Counted from the first letter of the stretch, positions 1-8,852 are shown. The stretch is DNA of 64,000 nucleotides from Vibrio pomeroyi (GCF_024347595.1 NZ_AP025507.1:744001-808000); one strand, 5' to 3'. Numbers and translations are program-made. Notes: generated by a model from the letters alone, not told the origin.

Positions 1-28
1 GGTTTTTATCGTTCTCAGTCTCTGGTGC

Positions 29-655
29 TTATAGATCGTCACCAAAAACAAGCATGCACAGTTGTTCAAACTCTTCTTCTTTTCCTGAGAACAGATCATC
101 GATCACAGCTGCTCGCTTCTGACCTGACTGCATTCGCTTCTTCGCTTCGCGCATTACCATCACCAAGGTGTGCTCTTGTGGCAGGTTAGAATCATCAATG
201 TTCCATTGATTGAATCGCTGAGACAGGGCACTTTCACAAAGCAGCGGCTTGAACGACAACACTTCTTGCTTTAATACGGCCAGCATATCTTTACAGGCTT
301 GCTCGGTATTGTTGGCACTTGAAGCGCGGGATTTCGTCAACTCTAGCTTTTCGAGTAGTGCCAAAGAAAGGTTGGTTTGCGTGATGTAACCCGCTTGTCT
401 CGGGAATGAATCCGTCAAACGTACAGAAAAATCGACACGGTTAATCTGAGTGTTTGGAAAGTAGGTCAGCGATGTTAGGCAGTCGTATGGGATCCAAACG
501 CTTTGTCCTGGTTCAACGGCGTACTCTTGTTTACCCAGCTTTATCAAAACCAAGCCACTTTGAACCGATACAAGGCTATGTTTAAGTACTTTCTTGCGTG
601 GTGTGATCACCAAGTGTGAAAAGTAAGCCGATGTATATTCAATAGCGAAGTTCAT
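29..655 (-). CDS. Cupin-type AraC-like sensor protein without a visible HTH
   Basis: The 208-residue protein has, at about residues 15-85, the beta-rich pattern of the N-terminal cupin domain of AraC-family regulators, including a VEPGQSVWIP segment. The rest is helical, and I cannot see the two helix-turn-helix motifs that normally occupy the last 100 residues of AraC proteins. An AAGG Shine-Dalgarno lies 8 nt before the ATG. It is the first gene in the window and is transcribed towards the left edge, divergent from the acyltransferase gene. A role as ligand-sensing regulator or accessory protein is inferred from the fold pattern only. Confidence 0.6.
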   Translation of the reverse strand: MNFAIEYTSAYFSHLVITPRKKVLKHSLVSVQSGLVLIKLGKQEYAVEPGQSVWIPYDCLTSLTYFPNTQINRVDFSVRLTDSFPRQAGYITQTNLSLALLEKLELTKSRASSANNTEQACKDMLAVLKQEVLSFKPLLCESALSQRFNQWNIDDSNLPQEHTLVMVMREAKKRMQSGQKRAAVIDDLFSGKEEEFEQLCMLVFGDDL

Positions 656-830
656 AGATAGTACCTTAATTTTGGGGCGTCAAGATTACCGTTAATCTCA
701 AAGAATGCCAACAATAACAGGGGATTTTCAATGTTTCTGGTCTGACCTTGTCAAAAGTATGGGCTCTGTAGCTGCGAGAAGTCAAAACAACGCGTAGAAT
801 GAGCCAGCTTTTTATTATATGAATTAAAAA

Positions 831-1937
831 ATGACCTCTCCAACCGATCCATATGTTGATATTCGTCCTTACGGCGATGATGAAATTCCAGCGGCACTAA
901 ACCGCCTTATTAATGATGAAGAATTTATCAGTGCGATACTGCACTACCGTTTTTCAAACCATGCGTCTTGGTTCAAAGCATTAATGAGTCCAATTTTACG
1001 TGTGTACTTAAAAATGAAGTGGAGCAAGCTGACTAGCGTTGAATCCATTCAGATTGAAGTGAAAAAGTACTTACGTGACACGCTTGCTAAAACTACAAAC
1101 GGTGTGACTTACACCGGTGTAGAGTCACTGGATGCAAATCAAGCTTACCTGTTTGTATCAAACCATCGTGACATTGCTATGGATCCGGCGTTAGTAAATT
1201 ACGCTCTGCATCAAAATAATCATCAGACTTGTCGCATCGCGATTGGTGACAACCTGTTGAAGAAGCCATGTGCGACTGAATTGATGCGTCTGAACAAGAG
1301 TTTCATTGTTAAGCGCTCTTTAAAAGGGCCGCGTGAAATGATGAAAGCGCTAGGTCAACTGTCTTCTTACATTAAGCACTCTCTAGAGACAGGTAACTCT
1401 ATCTGGATCGCTCAAAAAGAAGGCCGTGCTAAAGACGGTAACGATTTTACAGAGCCAGCTATCTTGAAGATGTTCCATGTTGAAGGACGTAAGCAGAAGA
1501 TCGCTTTCCCTGAGTATGTGAAATCATTGAAGATCGTACCAGTCGCTATTTCTTACGAAAATGATCCGTGTGATACGGCTAAAGCCATCGAACTTTTTGA
1601 AAAAGACGTTAACGGCAGCTACGAAAAAGGTGAGTTTGAAGATATCGAAAGTATCATTCAGGGCATCATCGGTAATAAAGGTCGCGTGCATGTTGGTTTC
1701 GGTCAGGTTATCGACCAAGATTTTGATACTCCAGAAGCATTGGCTGAAGAGATCGATCGTCAGATCCACGAGAACTACAAACTGTTCCCAGTAAACCTAT
1801 TGGCGGCAGAAAAAGAAGACGAGTCGATTACTGCTGCGGTTAAGCAAGAGTTTGAAGAGAAACTTTCGAGCTTGCCAAAAGGTGCGCGTCAGTATCTGAT
1901 TGATAGCTATGCGAACCCAGTGAAGAACATTGGTTAG
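831..1937 (+). CDS. 1-acyl-glycerol-3-phosphate acyltransferase family protein
   Basis: The 368-residue protein carries the PlsC-family catalytic HX4D motif as NHRDIAMD at about residues 112-119, and a later EGRAKDG segment that corresponds to the EGTR-type glycerol-phosphate binding block. Such enzymes move an acyl group onto a lysophospholipid or related acceptor at the inner membrane. It is longer than classical PlsC (about 245 residues), with an N-terminal region of about 100 residues and a C-terminal tail, so the acceptor may not be lysophosphatidic acid. No strong Shine-Dalgarno is seen before the ATG. A clear terminator follows. Family is confident; substrate is unknown. Confidence 0.85.
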   Translation: MTSPTDPYVDIRPYGDDEIPAALNRLINDEEFISAILHYRFSNHASWFKALMSPILRVYLKMKWSKLTSVESIQIEVKKYLRDTLAKTTNGVTYTGVESLDANQAYLFVSNHRDIAMDPALVNYALHQNNHQTCRIAIGDNLLKKPCATELMRLNKSFIVKRSLKGPREMMKALGQLSSYIKHSLETGNSIWIAQKEGRAKDGNDFTEPAILKMFHVEGRKQKIAFPEYVKSLKIVPVAISYENDPCDTAKAIELFEKDVNGSYEKGEFEDIESIIQGIIGNKGRVHVGFGQVIDQDFDTPEALAEEIDRQIHENYKLFPVNLLAAEKEDESITAAVKQEFEEKLSSLPKGARQYLIDSYANPVKNIG

Positions 1938-1983
1938 CGAACATCTCGCTTAATGAGCATTAGTTGATTAATTGACTGAATTG

Positions 1984-2009
1984 AAAAAGGAGCCTTGAGC
2001 TCCTTTTTT
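1984..2009 (+). terminator. Intrinsic terminator after the acyltransferase gene
   Basis: A 10-bp stem (AAAAAGGAGC paired with GCTCCTTTTT, loop CTTGA) runs into a T tract. It has an A tract on the other side, so it could also serve the convergent gene on the minus strand. Confidence 0.9.
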
Positions 2010-2058
2010 TGTTTTTCTGCTTTATCTTTGCATTAAAGAGGATGAACTGTCGGATAGA

Positions 2059-2658
2059 TTAACGAGCGACTGCGCCACCCAGATCTAGATTGGTTGGCCA
2101 TGTGGTCACAGTGTTGCCACCTAGATAGATATTGCCTCTGACAGTCATGGTCTCGGGAAACGTTGTAATTGCTGAGCCGCCTATATATAAGTCACCGTCA
2201 ATCACGATTCCATTGGGTAGCTCTGTTAAAGGTGTACGGATCACGCTCAAGTCACCTTTTACTCTAAAGCCGTTTGGTAGCCTCTGCAGCGGGGTGTCGG
2301 TTAGGTTAATGAATCCGCCCACTCGCACACCTCTTGGCCAGCTAGTGATTTGGCTGCCAATCAAATCGGCATAGCCTTTTATCTCAACCCCAGTCGGAAC
2401 TCTTGCGAGTTGGCTATTAGACGCTTTAAGGCTGCCGTTAACTTCTAAGCCTTTAGGTAGGCGAGTGATCGCTGTGTTTTCGATATTGAGATTGCCATCG
2501 ACCACTAAGCCCGTGGGAAGCGAGGTATAAGGCTTATTACGTAGATATAAGTTTCCGTAATTATCGAGATGGTTCAATATTTGATAGTGATCGAGTGGTT
2601 CAGCACTGACATTTGTTATGGTTAGAGAACCAATAATAAGTGCAATTATTCTGAGCAT
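2059..2658 (-). CDS. Secreted protein of exact 20-residue solenoid repeats
   Basis: The 199-residue protein starts with a signal peptide (cleavage likely after VSA, residue 19). From about residue 31 to the end it consists of repeats with an exact 20-residue period: an LPxG-like turn ends at residues 50, 70, 90, 110, 130 and 150, with degenerate copies at 170 and 190. Each unit follows the pattern xVxGxLxIxxTxLxxLPxG. This predicts a small right-handed solenoid, either leucine-rich-repeat-like or a parallel beta-helix. There are no catalytic motifs and the function is unknown. It converges on the acyltransferase gene, and its start region lies just upstream of a divergent DUF1496 gene. Confidence 0.75.
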   Translation of the reverse strand: MLRIIALIIGSLTITNVSAEPLDHYQILNHLDNYGNLYLRNKPYTSLPTGLVVDGNLNIENTAITRLPKGLEVNGSLKASNSQLARVPTGVEIKGYADLIGSQITSWPRGVRVGGFINLTDTPLQRLPNGFRVKGDLSVIRTPLTELPNGIVIDGDLYIGGSAITTFPETMTVRGNIYLGGNTVTTWPTNLDLGGAVAR

Positions 2659-2761
2659 AACGGGCTTCTTATTACGATAGACGCTAACACTATAATGGAA
2701 AAATTATTCTCGCATAGTGTTTTACCCATTTGGCGGTAGGTGAAAGAGGAATTTAGCGATA

Positions 2762-3058
2762 ATGGCAGATAAATCAATGATTAGAGTAAACACACAAATA
2801 ATTAAGGTCTTTCTGGTTGCAGCTTCGATGTTTGGCTCTATGTCTGTAAGTGCGAACAAAGTAATTTCAACACCCGCAAAGGCGGCCGTATTGGTGACTC
2901 AAGGCGGGCAACCGCAACGAGTTTGTTATTACGATGATAAAGCTTACAGCGTTGGTGCAGTGTTAGAGGTTGGTGGGGTCGTGATTCGGTGCGCTGCAGA
3001 AAACGATTTTGAGCAAAACGGTTCACTGGCTTGGGTTGAAATAAAAAAAGACGAGTAA
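2762..3058 (+). CDS. DUF1496 (YnjH-like) small secreted protein
   Basis: The 98-residue protein has a hydrophobic signal peptide (residues about 12-31, ending VSA) and a short mature domain with two cysteines, one in RVCYYDDKAYSVGAVLE and one in VVIRCAAEN. That pattern is what I associate with DUF1496/YnjH. The two cysteines could form a disulfide in the periplasm. Function is not known for this family. It has its own upstream region, divergent from the 20-residue-repeat gene. Gene is confident, family assignment moderately so. Confidence 0.75.
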   Translation: MADKSMIRVNTQIIKVFLVAASMFGSMSVSANKVISTPAKAAVLVTQGGQPQRVCYYDDKAYSVGAVLEVGGVVIRCAAENDFEQNGSLAWVEIKKDE

Positions 3059-3095
3059 AGCTACTCGTCTTTTAATAAGAATATGAATGCTTATA

Positions 3096-3395
3096 TTAAC
3101 GCGCTAGAGAGCGAGTCTTAAGTTCAAAAATAATCTTTTCAGCGCTGACTTCAAATTTAAAGCGAGCATGCAATTCCGTGCTTTCTTCTGTCATCTCTGA
3201 CGCTTCAAATTCAACGTTGCTAGACACTTGTTTAGCAAGATCAACGTACTTAGCAAACTCAGTTTCAATGATTGCTTTAGAGTTACCGTAAACCGTTACT
3301 TCAGCAACATCGTCGCCTTCTTTAATGATGAACCCGATTTCACCTGCGCAGCCGCAAGCCTCACATACATCGTTGTTACCCATATCTTGGCTCAT
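3096..3395 (-). CDS. YfcZ/YiiS-family (DUF406) small protein
   Basis: The 99-residue soluble protein starts with a cysteine-containing segment (CEACGCAGEIGF, residues about 8-19), followed by an alternating alpha/beta stretch. This is typical of the DUF406 family (E. coli YfcZ and YiiS), whose role is unknown. The ORF could extend 14 codons upstream, but the ATG at 3395 is preceded by AGAGGATT at good spacing, so I chose it. The gene stands alone, convergent with the DUF1496 gene at a spacing of about 37 bp. Confidence 0.8.
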   Translation of the reverse strand: MSQDMGNNDVCEACGCAGEIGFIIKEGDDVAEVTVYGNSKAIIETEFAKYVDLAKQVSSNVEFEASEMTEESTELHARFKFEVSAEKIIFELKTRSLAR

Positions 3396-3924
3396 AAATA
3401 ATCCTCTTACAAAGTCTGAGGTTATTCTAACGAGCAATTTGAACTGTATCTACAAAAATTAAAATCTTTGAACTAATTTATACTGGTATGCTATGTTGTT
3501 TGTTAAGGGGTTAAATGAATATGTACATTCGCGCCGACAAATATGTATGTGATCTATCTCATGTTTTGTTGAAAAGCAGTGTCATTAATTTGTCAGAATA
3601 TCATTCAGTTAGTTGCGTCGTAACTGATTTTATAAGACTATCTATTGCTTGATAGGTATTTATACAATGAATTTATCGTTGGGTATTTGATATTCTAAGT
3701 AGTTATTTTAGATTAACCACTTAGAGCGGTAAGGTGACTTTCGAAGGATAATTAGACAAAGTGCCCAAAGAGGCAGCACTGTAAAATTGTTCGTACAAAG
3801 TATTTGTCGGTATTTAATGGAAATACTTGCGAAAAAATACCTTGCTCACATAATGCTGATAACGATTTTCATTCTGACTTCATTTGATTGAGTTAGATGG
3901 ATTTACAAAGAGAAGAGCCTGAAT
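3396..3924. other. Long AT-rich intergenic region upstream of the TetR gene
   Basis: About 530 bases without a convincing ORF. It must hold the promoters of the divergent YfcZ-like and TetR genes. I see a weak CRP-like half-match (TGTGA-N6-TCATG) at 3548-3563 and an imperfect inverted repeat at 3796-3829. No RNA gene with a terminator is evident. Confidence 0.5.
3796..3829. promoter_or_regulatory. Imperfect inverted repeat, possible operator
   Basis: CAAAGTATTT and AAATACTTG form an inverted repeat with one bulged base and a 15-base spacer. It lies about 95 bases upstream of the TetR-family start, where an autoregulatory operator would be plausible. The function is inference only. Confidence 0.25.
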
Positions 3925-4386
3925 ATGCCAAAGCGTAGTAAAGAAGATACAGAAATCACTATCCAGAAAATCATGGATGCCGTTGTAGACCAGCTACTAA
4001 GATTGGGTTACGACAAGATGTCATACACGACGTTAAGTCAGCAAACGGGCGTTTCTCGTACAGGTATAAGCCACCACTTTCCAAAGAAAACAGATTTCAC
4101 AGCTGCTCTAGACGGTCGAATCTTCAAGATGTTCATGGAACACATTGATTTCGAAAACGGTCTGGATGCATTCTCTGCTAGCTGGGTTACAGCACTTGAA
4201 GACGCTGAGTTCCTAGCAATCTTACGTTTACTTTTCCATCATATCGTTACTGCTGAAAGCGCACATGAGTTCGCGGCAAACGGTATTGATCGTCTATACA
4301 AACTGACTGAAACTCAGTTTGGTGATACTAGCGGTAAAGAACTAGAGTGGTTGATTGGTAAATCATTGATTCGTATGAGCCAATAA
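3925..4386 (+). CDS. Short TetR-family transcriptional regulator
   Basis: The 153-residue protein has a TetR N-terminal DNA-binding domain at about residues 8-58, with the helix-turn-helix around TTLSQQTGVSRTGISHHFPKK. The C-terminal ligand/dimer domain is only about 90 residues, shorter than the usual 130-150. The ORF ends with a normal stop followed by a terminator, and I see no sign of a frameshift, so it looks like a genuinely short regulator. In V. cholerae a TetR gene also lies beside the hut cluster, as I recall. The target is unknown; it is separated from hutD by about 390 bp and a terminator. Confidence 0.85.
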   Translation: MPKRSKEDTEITIQKIMDAVVDQLLRLGYDKMSYTTLSQQTGVSRTGISHHFPKKTDFTAALDGRIFKMFMEHIDFENGLDAFSASWVTALEDAEFLAILRLLFHHIVTAESAHEFAANGIDRLYKLTETQFGDTSGKELEWLIGKSLIRMSQ

Positions 4387-4402
4387 TCAACACACAATGA
4401 AA

Positions 4403-4426
4403 GAAGCTCCTGAGGGGGCTTTTTTT
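4403..4426 (+). terminator. Intrinsic terminator after the TetR gene
   Basis: AAGCTCC pairs with GGGGCTT (one G-T wobble) around a TGAG loop and is followed by a run of T. Confidence 0.8.
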
Positions 4427-4692
4427 GTGTCTATCGTTTGTGCTTTTGCTCTTTTTCTATCGTATTTACCGCTCTTTCTTCGTCTGCTTGTTTGTGTCCA
4501 ACGGCGTTATTTCTAGTCTTTTTAACCGCTTACACTCATGCCCTTCCTTCGCACTTACTGTGAAAAGTTAGTAACCCTAATTGATAATGTTCACTTATAG
4601 AGCCTCAAACGCTCAGAGTGAGACGTTTTGGGGTTCATTGTTATGGTTGCCAATAAAATAAAGTTTAAGGCGAGAGAGAGGCTATGAGCCAC

Positions 4693-4719
4693 AAAAAAGC
4701 CTCGATAAAATCGAGGCTT
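4693..4719 (-). terminator. Intrinsic terminator of the tonB-hut operon
   Basis: On the minus strand a 10-bp perfect stem (AAGCCTCGAT/ATCGAGGCTT, loop of 3) is followed by a T tract. It lies about 60 bases past the hutD stop codon. Confidence 0.9.
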
Positions 4720-4778
4720 AGAATGACTTAACTGTTATTAGGAACGAATACTCAAAACGAATAGGTTCTAAATCGAGT

Positions 4779-5561
4779 CTATTGGGCGGGGTGAACCTGA
4801 GGGAAGCTCATGGTCGGGTGCTTTTCTACAATGCTTTTGTAGCCGTACACATCCTCGATCATCGAAGGTTCAAGCGCCTCCCAAGGGCTGCCATCGCAAA
4901 CCACATTACCGTCTTTTAATACTACCAGTCGGTCAGAATACTGAGCGGCTAGGTTTAGGTCGTGCAAAACCACGATAACGGCGGCATTGTGGTTGTCGGC
5001 TAGCTCTCTCGCGATTTTTAAAGTGTTGTGCTGGTGGGCGAGATCCAGTGCTGATGTCGGTTCATCGAGCATTAAGATGCATTGGTCACCAGAGTGGTGA
5101 AGCTGAGTTAACACTCGAGCTAAGTGAACACGCTGTTTTTCACCCCCAGACAGGGAAGGGTAAAGTCTTTCACTCAGGTGAGTGACATCAGCCACATCCA
5201 TTTTTTGACTAGCGATGCTCGTGAGTTGTTTGTTTGATTCTTGCAGAGGAATACCACCAAGCTCGACAACTTCGTGCGCCAGAAATGGGAAGGTTAACGT
5301 ACTGTGTTGAGGAAGCATCGCCAAGTGTTTCGCTAACTTCTGCGAAGGCCATTTGTCTTTGGTGTGTCCAAAATACTGAATATCACCCGTGCTCGATATT
5401 TCCTGACACAAAGCTTTAAGCAGCGTACTTTTTCCTGCGCCGTTTGGCCCAAGCAGTGTGGTTACCTTTCCTGCTTCAATCTCAATAGAAACGCCATCTA
5501 AAATCACTTTGCTGCCGAACTTCACTTCGATATCGGTTGCTTTTAACGCTGCAGGAAACAT
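4779..5561 (-). CDS. hutD: Heme ABC transporter ATP-binding protein
   Basis: The 260-residue ATPase has a Walker A motif (GPNGAGKST, about residues 38-46), the signature LSGGEKQRVHLARVL, a Walker B ending LMLDEPTSALD, and a switch histidine in VVLHDLNLAAQ. It would power import of heme from the periplasm through HutC. Its ATG overlaps the hutC stop by one base (TAATG), showing translational coupling. It is the last gene of the tonB-exbB-exbD-hutB-hutC-hutD unit, and a terminator follows. Assignment to heme rather than siderophore rests on its neighbours. Confidence 0.93.
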   Translation of the reverse strand: MFPAALKATDIEVKFGSKVILDGVSIEIEAGKVTTLLGPNGAGKSTLLKALCQEISSTGDIQYFGHTKDKWPSQKLAKHLAMLPQHSTLTFPFLAHEVVELGGIPLQESNKQLTSIASQKMDVADVTHLSERLYPSLSGGEKQRVHLARVLTQLHHSGDQCILMLDEPTSALDLAHQHNTLKIARELADNHNAAVIVVLHDLNLAAQYSDRLVVLKDGNVVCDGSPWEALEPSMIEDVYGYKSIVEKHPTMSFPQVHPAQ

Positions 5562-6598
5562 TAAAGGATTCTCCCTTTCTGTTGGAATAGTAGATACAAG
5601 AAGAATGGAGCACCGATGATTGCGGTGACAATACCCACTGGCAACTCAGCTGGAGCCAGTGCCACACGAGAGAACATGTCGGCAGCCGTTAGTAGTAATG
5701 CGCCTAGAACCGCTGACAGGGGAAGCAGTACTCGATGATCTGGGCCCGCTAACATGCGACCTAAATGAGGGATAACCAGTCCGATAAAGCCAATCATGCC
5801 GGACAGGCTAACCGTGATACCAACGCCCGCAGCCGTCAGTAGAATCAGCTTTCGTTTTAGCTTTTGTACAGGTATGCCAAGGTGTTGCGCTTCTGATTCA
5901 CCCAGTAATAGAGCATTCAAAGACATTGCTTGGCGGTAGAACACAACAAACAGACCAACGAGCGTAACTGCAGCAAGCAAAATACCCGACCACTTTGCGC
6001 CTGCCAGTGAACCCATCGACCATAGTGAAAGGTCACGCAGCATTTGGTCATCAGCAATGAAGTTTAAGAAGCCAATACCTGCGCCTGATAGTGCACTGAT
6101 TGCCACACCTGCAAGCAACATGATGGTTACTGAGGTACCGAACTTGCCAGTACCAAGCTTGTAAACCAGCAGCGTGGTTAAGGCGCCGCCTAAAAAGGCA
6201 AACACAGGTACCGCTGCAAAGTTCATGAAGGCTGGGTATTGCAGTGAAAGCTCAGAGAACAAAACGATAGCCAGTGCAGCACCTAATGCTGCGCCCGCAG
6301 ACACACCGATGATGCCAGGTTCGGCAAGTGGGTTTCGAAACAAACCCTGCATCACTGCACCACACAAGGCGAGGATCGCACCAATCAGCATGCACAAGAT
6401 AGTTCTAGGTAAGCGGATCTCTTGAATCACTAAGTTGATGTGAGGTGCTAAGTCATTGTTTGGTTGAATTAAGCTTCTGGCGCTGTCGGCTAAGCTAATG
6501 TTCATTGGCCCAACAGTGATCGAGTACAGTGCGACGAAGGCTAGGGTAGCGCCTAGGCCTAACATCGATGTTTTCAGTGGGACGGATCGTAACAACAT
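5561..6598 (-). CDS. hutC: Heme ABC transporter permease
   Basis: This is a BtuCD/FecCD-type permease of about 345 residues with roughly nine to ten hydrophobic segments. It carries the family's cytoplasmic coupling region (PLAEPGIIGVSAGAALGA, residues about 88-105) and a C-terminal GMIGFIGLVIPHLGR block. It forms the inner-membrane channel of the heme importer with HutB and HutD. A TTG four codons upstream is also open, but the ATG at 6598 has GAGG seven bases before it, so I use that. It lies 103 bases after hutB and is coupled to hutD. Confidence 0.93.
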   Translation of the reverse strand: MLLRSVPLKTSMLGLGATLAFVALYSITVGPMNISLADSARSLIQPNNDLAPHINLVIQEIRLPRTILCMLIGAILALCGAVMQGLFRNPLAEPGIIGVSAGAALGAALAIVLFSELSLQYPAFMNFAAVPVFAFLGGALTTLLVYKLGTGKFGTSVTIMLLAGVAISALSGAGIGFLNFIADDQMLRDLSLWSMGSLAGAKWSGILLAAVTLVGLFVVFYRQAMSLNALLLGESEAQHLGIPVQKLKRKLILLTAAGVGITVSLSGMIGFIGLVIPHLGRMLAGPDHRVLLPLSAVLGALLLTAADMFSRVALAPAELPVGIVTAIIGAPFFLYLLFQQKGRIL

Positions 6599-6701
6599 AA
6601 AGGGCCTCAATATCTATCGCTAACTTTAATCCCCTTCACCAACAGCGTGAGTCAGTTGGTGAGGGAAGCGAATTAGCGATAGCAGAAATAGGGTGGTCGA
6701 G

Positions 6702-7592
6702 TTATAGCGGGTAGATAAGTGCGTTTAAACGCTTTGCTTCAGAGAGGCTTTCTAGGCCAAGCCCGCCAACCAAAGCACTGCCATTGACGGTAATGATTTG
6801 CTTGTTCATACCTGCAGGCGTTGCCGCTAGCATAGGTAGTGATTTCAGGATGGCATCCGCACCGCCCATTTTTTGGTAACTACGGCCGCTTACCAAAATG
6901 ACATCAGGTTGCATCTCAACGAGTGATTCCATTGAAAGTGGCTTGTAAGACGTTAGGCTCTGAGCTGCAGGGTTGATACCGCCAGCCAATTCGATGATTG
7001 CGTTTGGTGATGTTTCACCCCCAGCAACGTTCGCAGGGCGACCTTCATGGAGTAACAGGAATAGAACTTTCTTCGCTTCGTTGCTCGGTACCTGATTCGC
7101 TTTCAGTGCTGCAATTTTTTGATTCACTTCGGCTTTCACTTGTTGAGAGTGGTCTTCGGTATGAGTGATCTTTGCGATTTGGTCGATACGCTTTAACAGC
7201 CCTCCAACGTTTGCTTCAGTGTTCACGATCTCGACATCGACGCCTGCCGATTTTAATTGAGAAATCGCGTTGTCTGGTCCCATTTCATCAGAGCCAATCA
7301 ATGTGGTTGGTTCTAGGGCAAGCAAACCTTCAGCAGACAGGTTTCTGTGGTAACCAATCTTTGGTAGATTTTCAGACTGAGGGAAGCGACTGGTTACATC
7401 GATACCTACCAATTGTTCTTCCGCGCCAAGCGCTAAAACTAATTCTGTAACAGCACTGCCGGCACTGATGATACGAGGTTGTTCAACGTCGTTTGCCATC
7501 GCGGTTGGTGCAGTCAATGCCAAGCTCATAGCAGCCACTGAAAGGAGATGTGTCTTGGTCTTTAATTTATTGAGCACGTTTAAGTTGTTCAT
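6702..7592 (-). CDS. hutB: Periplasmic hemin-binding protein
   Basis: The 296-residue protein has a signal peptide (residues 1-33, ending TAMA) and the two-lobed TroA/BtuF-like fold pattern of class III binding proteins, starting PRIISAGSAVTELVLALG. It captures heme delivered through the TonB-dependent outer-membrane receptor and hands it to HutC/HutD. A Tyr in the HutB/PhuT-like segment KIGYHRN is a candidate axial heme ligand. It follows exbD after a 148-base gap, the largest in the operon, in which I see neither a Fur box nor a terminator. Confidence 0.92.
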   Translation of the reverse strand: MNNLNVLNKLKTKTHLLSVAAMSLALTAPTAMANDVEQPRIISAGSAVTELVLALGAEEQLVGIDVTSRFPQSENLPKIGYHRNLSAEGLLALEPTTLIGSDEMGPDNAISQLKSAGVDVEIVNTEANVGGLLKRIDQIAKITHTEDHSQQVKAEVNQKIAALKANQVPSNEAKKVLFLLLHEGRPANVAGGETSPNAIIELAGGINPAAQSLTSYKPLSMESLVEMQPDVILVSGRSYQKMGGADAILKSLPMLAATPAGMNKQIITVNGSALVGGLGLESLSEAKRLNALIYPL

Positions 7593-7740
7593 AATAAGTT
7601 CTTTATATTTTCTTTTGTATCGCGAAGATACTCAGTGAGCAGTCCGTTCGCATTGTGAGTTCGAGTCGATAGAGAGGCTTAGCTCTGATTGTTTAGTCTT
7701 ATCGGTCAGAAGCCAAACCTCGTGAAAATTGAGTCTTGTT

Positions 7741-8154
7741 TTAGCCATCGTCAGTGAGCAATTGAGTCGCTGGTATTCCGTTTTCTTGAAGAAATGAAAG
7801 CAGCTTCACTAAGTTTTCAACGTTGGCGGCTTTATCCGCGCCAATGATGATCGGCTTTTTATCTGTTGAACCTGTCTCTTCTAACAAGGCAATCTTGAAG
7901 TTTTCCCAGTCGATGTACTCTTGGCCGTTAATCGCCCAGTAGGGTTCATGGTCTAGAATGTTGACGCTAATCGAGTCTTTGTGGACTTCAGAAACGTTTT
8001 TAACGTCAGAACTAGGCAGTTCAATTTCTAGTGACTCCAGCTTTACTGATGCTGTAAGCAATAGAAAAACCATCACGATAAAAATGATGTCGAGCAGCGG
8101 TGTTAAGTCCGGCGCTAGGCTCTGTGAGTGAGATGAGTGGGGCGTCTTAATCAT
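7741..8154 (-). CDS. exbD: Biopolymer transport protein ExbD
   Basis: The 137-residue protein has the ExbD/TolR layout: a short cytoplasmic N-terminus, one membrane helix (about residues 19-41) starting with the key aspartate in LTPLLDIIFIVMVFLLL, and a periplasmic domain. With ExbB it forms the proton-driven motor that energises TonB. Its start overlaps the exbB stop by four bases (ATGA). It belongs to the heme-uptake energiser set (TonB1 system in V. cholerae terms). Confidence 0.93.
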   Translation of the reverse strand: MIKTPHSSHSQSLAPDLTPLLDIIFIVMVFLLLTASVKLESLEIELPSSDVKNVSEVHKDSISVNILDHEPYWAINGQEYIDWENFKIALLEETGSTDKKPIIIGADKAANVENLVKLLSFLQENGIPATQLLTDDG

Positions 8155-8852
8155 GCTTGGCTCACATCACCGATAGAGGTTTTGTTGACAGGCTTACCTT
8201 GAGTATCATCGGATTGATTGGTTTGAATCGACATGCCTTCTAGCCACACATTCACATAGTTCAGGGTATGTTCTAGCTGAGCAAGCACTCGGTCAGCCCA
8301 AAGGCCTAATAGCTGTGCGCCTGAAATTGCAGGAAGTGCGATCATCAAGCCTGCAGCCGTCGTTCTCATAGCTAAGCCAAGACCGTCTGCTAGGTCGTTC
8401 GGTGTGATGCTGCCAGTAGTCGCGGCAACACCTTTGAACATTTCAATAAGGCCAAGTACCGTGCCAAGCAGTCCAATCAGCGGGCTAATCACACCGATTA
8501 AACCAAGCAGTCTTAGACCAGCGTGCAATTGGTGGCGTTTCTCTTGTAGCCAGATCCCAGCTGCATCTTCACGTAAACCTTTTGAGAAAGAGTGGTGAGC
8601 AAGCAACATCGACACGCCCTTGTACAATAGCGGTCGTTTACCTGAAATCGACTGAGCGAGCGCTTCAATCTCTTTGCTGTTGGTTGGCGAGATCTGATTG
8701 AGCTCACGACGAATGGCACGTTTGCCAACGCCAATGCTTAACATAACTTGGAAGACACGTTCTGCGATGATCATTGCTGTTAATGCAGAGCAGATAAGAA
8801 GAGGCCAAGTCATTAAGCCCAGTTGATCTTGTAAGTAACTGATTTGTTGCAT
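8151..8852 (-). CDS. exbB: TonB-system proton channel protein ExbB
   Basis: The 233-residue MotA/TolQ/ExbB-family protein has three membrane helices (about residues 14-32, 117-140 and 160-182). The second contains the family GLLGTVLGLIEMF segment and the third the TTAAGLMIALPA segment. It forms the pentameric inner-membrane channel around ExbD. It lies two bases after the tonB stop and overlaps exbD by four bases, so the three are translated together. Confidence 0.94.
   Translation of the reverse strand: MQQISYLQDQLGLMTWPLLICSALTAMIIAERVFQVMLSIGVGKRAIRRELNQISPTNSKEIEALAQSISGKRPLLYKGVSMLLAHHSFSKGLREDAAGIWLQEKRHQLHAGLRLLGLIGVISPLIGLLGTVLGLIEMFKGVAATTGSITPNDLADGLGLAMRTTAAGLMIALPAISGAQLLGLWADRVLAQLEHTLNYVNVWLEGMSIQTNQSDDTQGKPVNKTSIGDVSQA

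Larger units (their letters stand above)
4387..4778. other. Intergenic region between convergent TetR and hut operons
   Basis: This stretch holds one terminator for each flanking transcription unit (4403-4426 and 4693-4719). Between them I see no ORF and no recognisable regulatory element. Confidence 0.6.

Noticed and set aside
3548..3563. CRP-binding site upstream of the TetR gene
   Set aside because: Only one half-site matches well, so it was left as a remark and not listed as a feature.
7593..7740. Separate iron-regulated promoter for hutB
   Set aside because: The 148-base gap is long but has no Fur-like palindrome and no terminator after exbD, so read-through from tonB is the simpler view.
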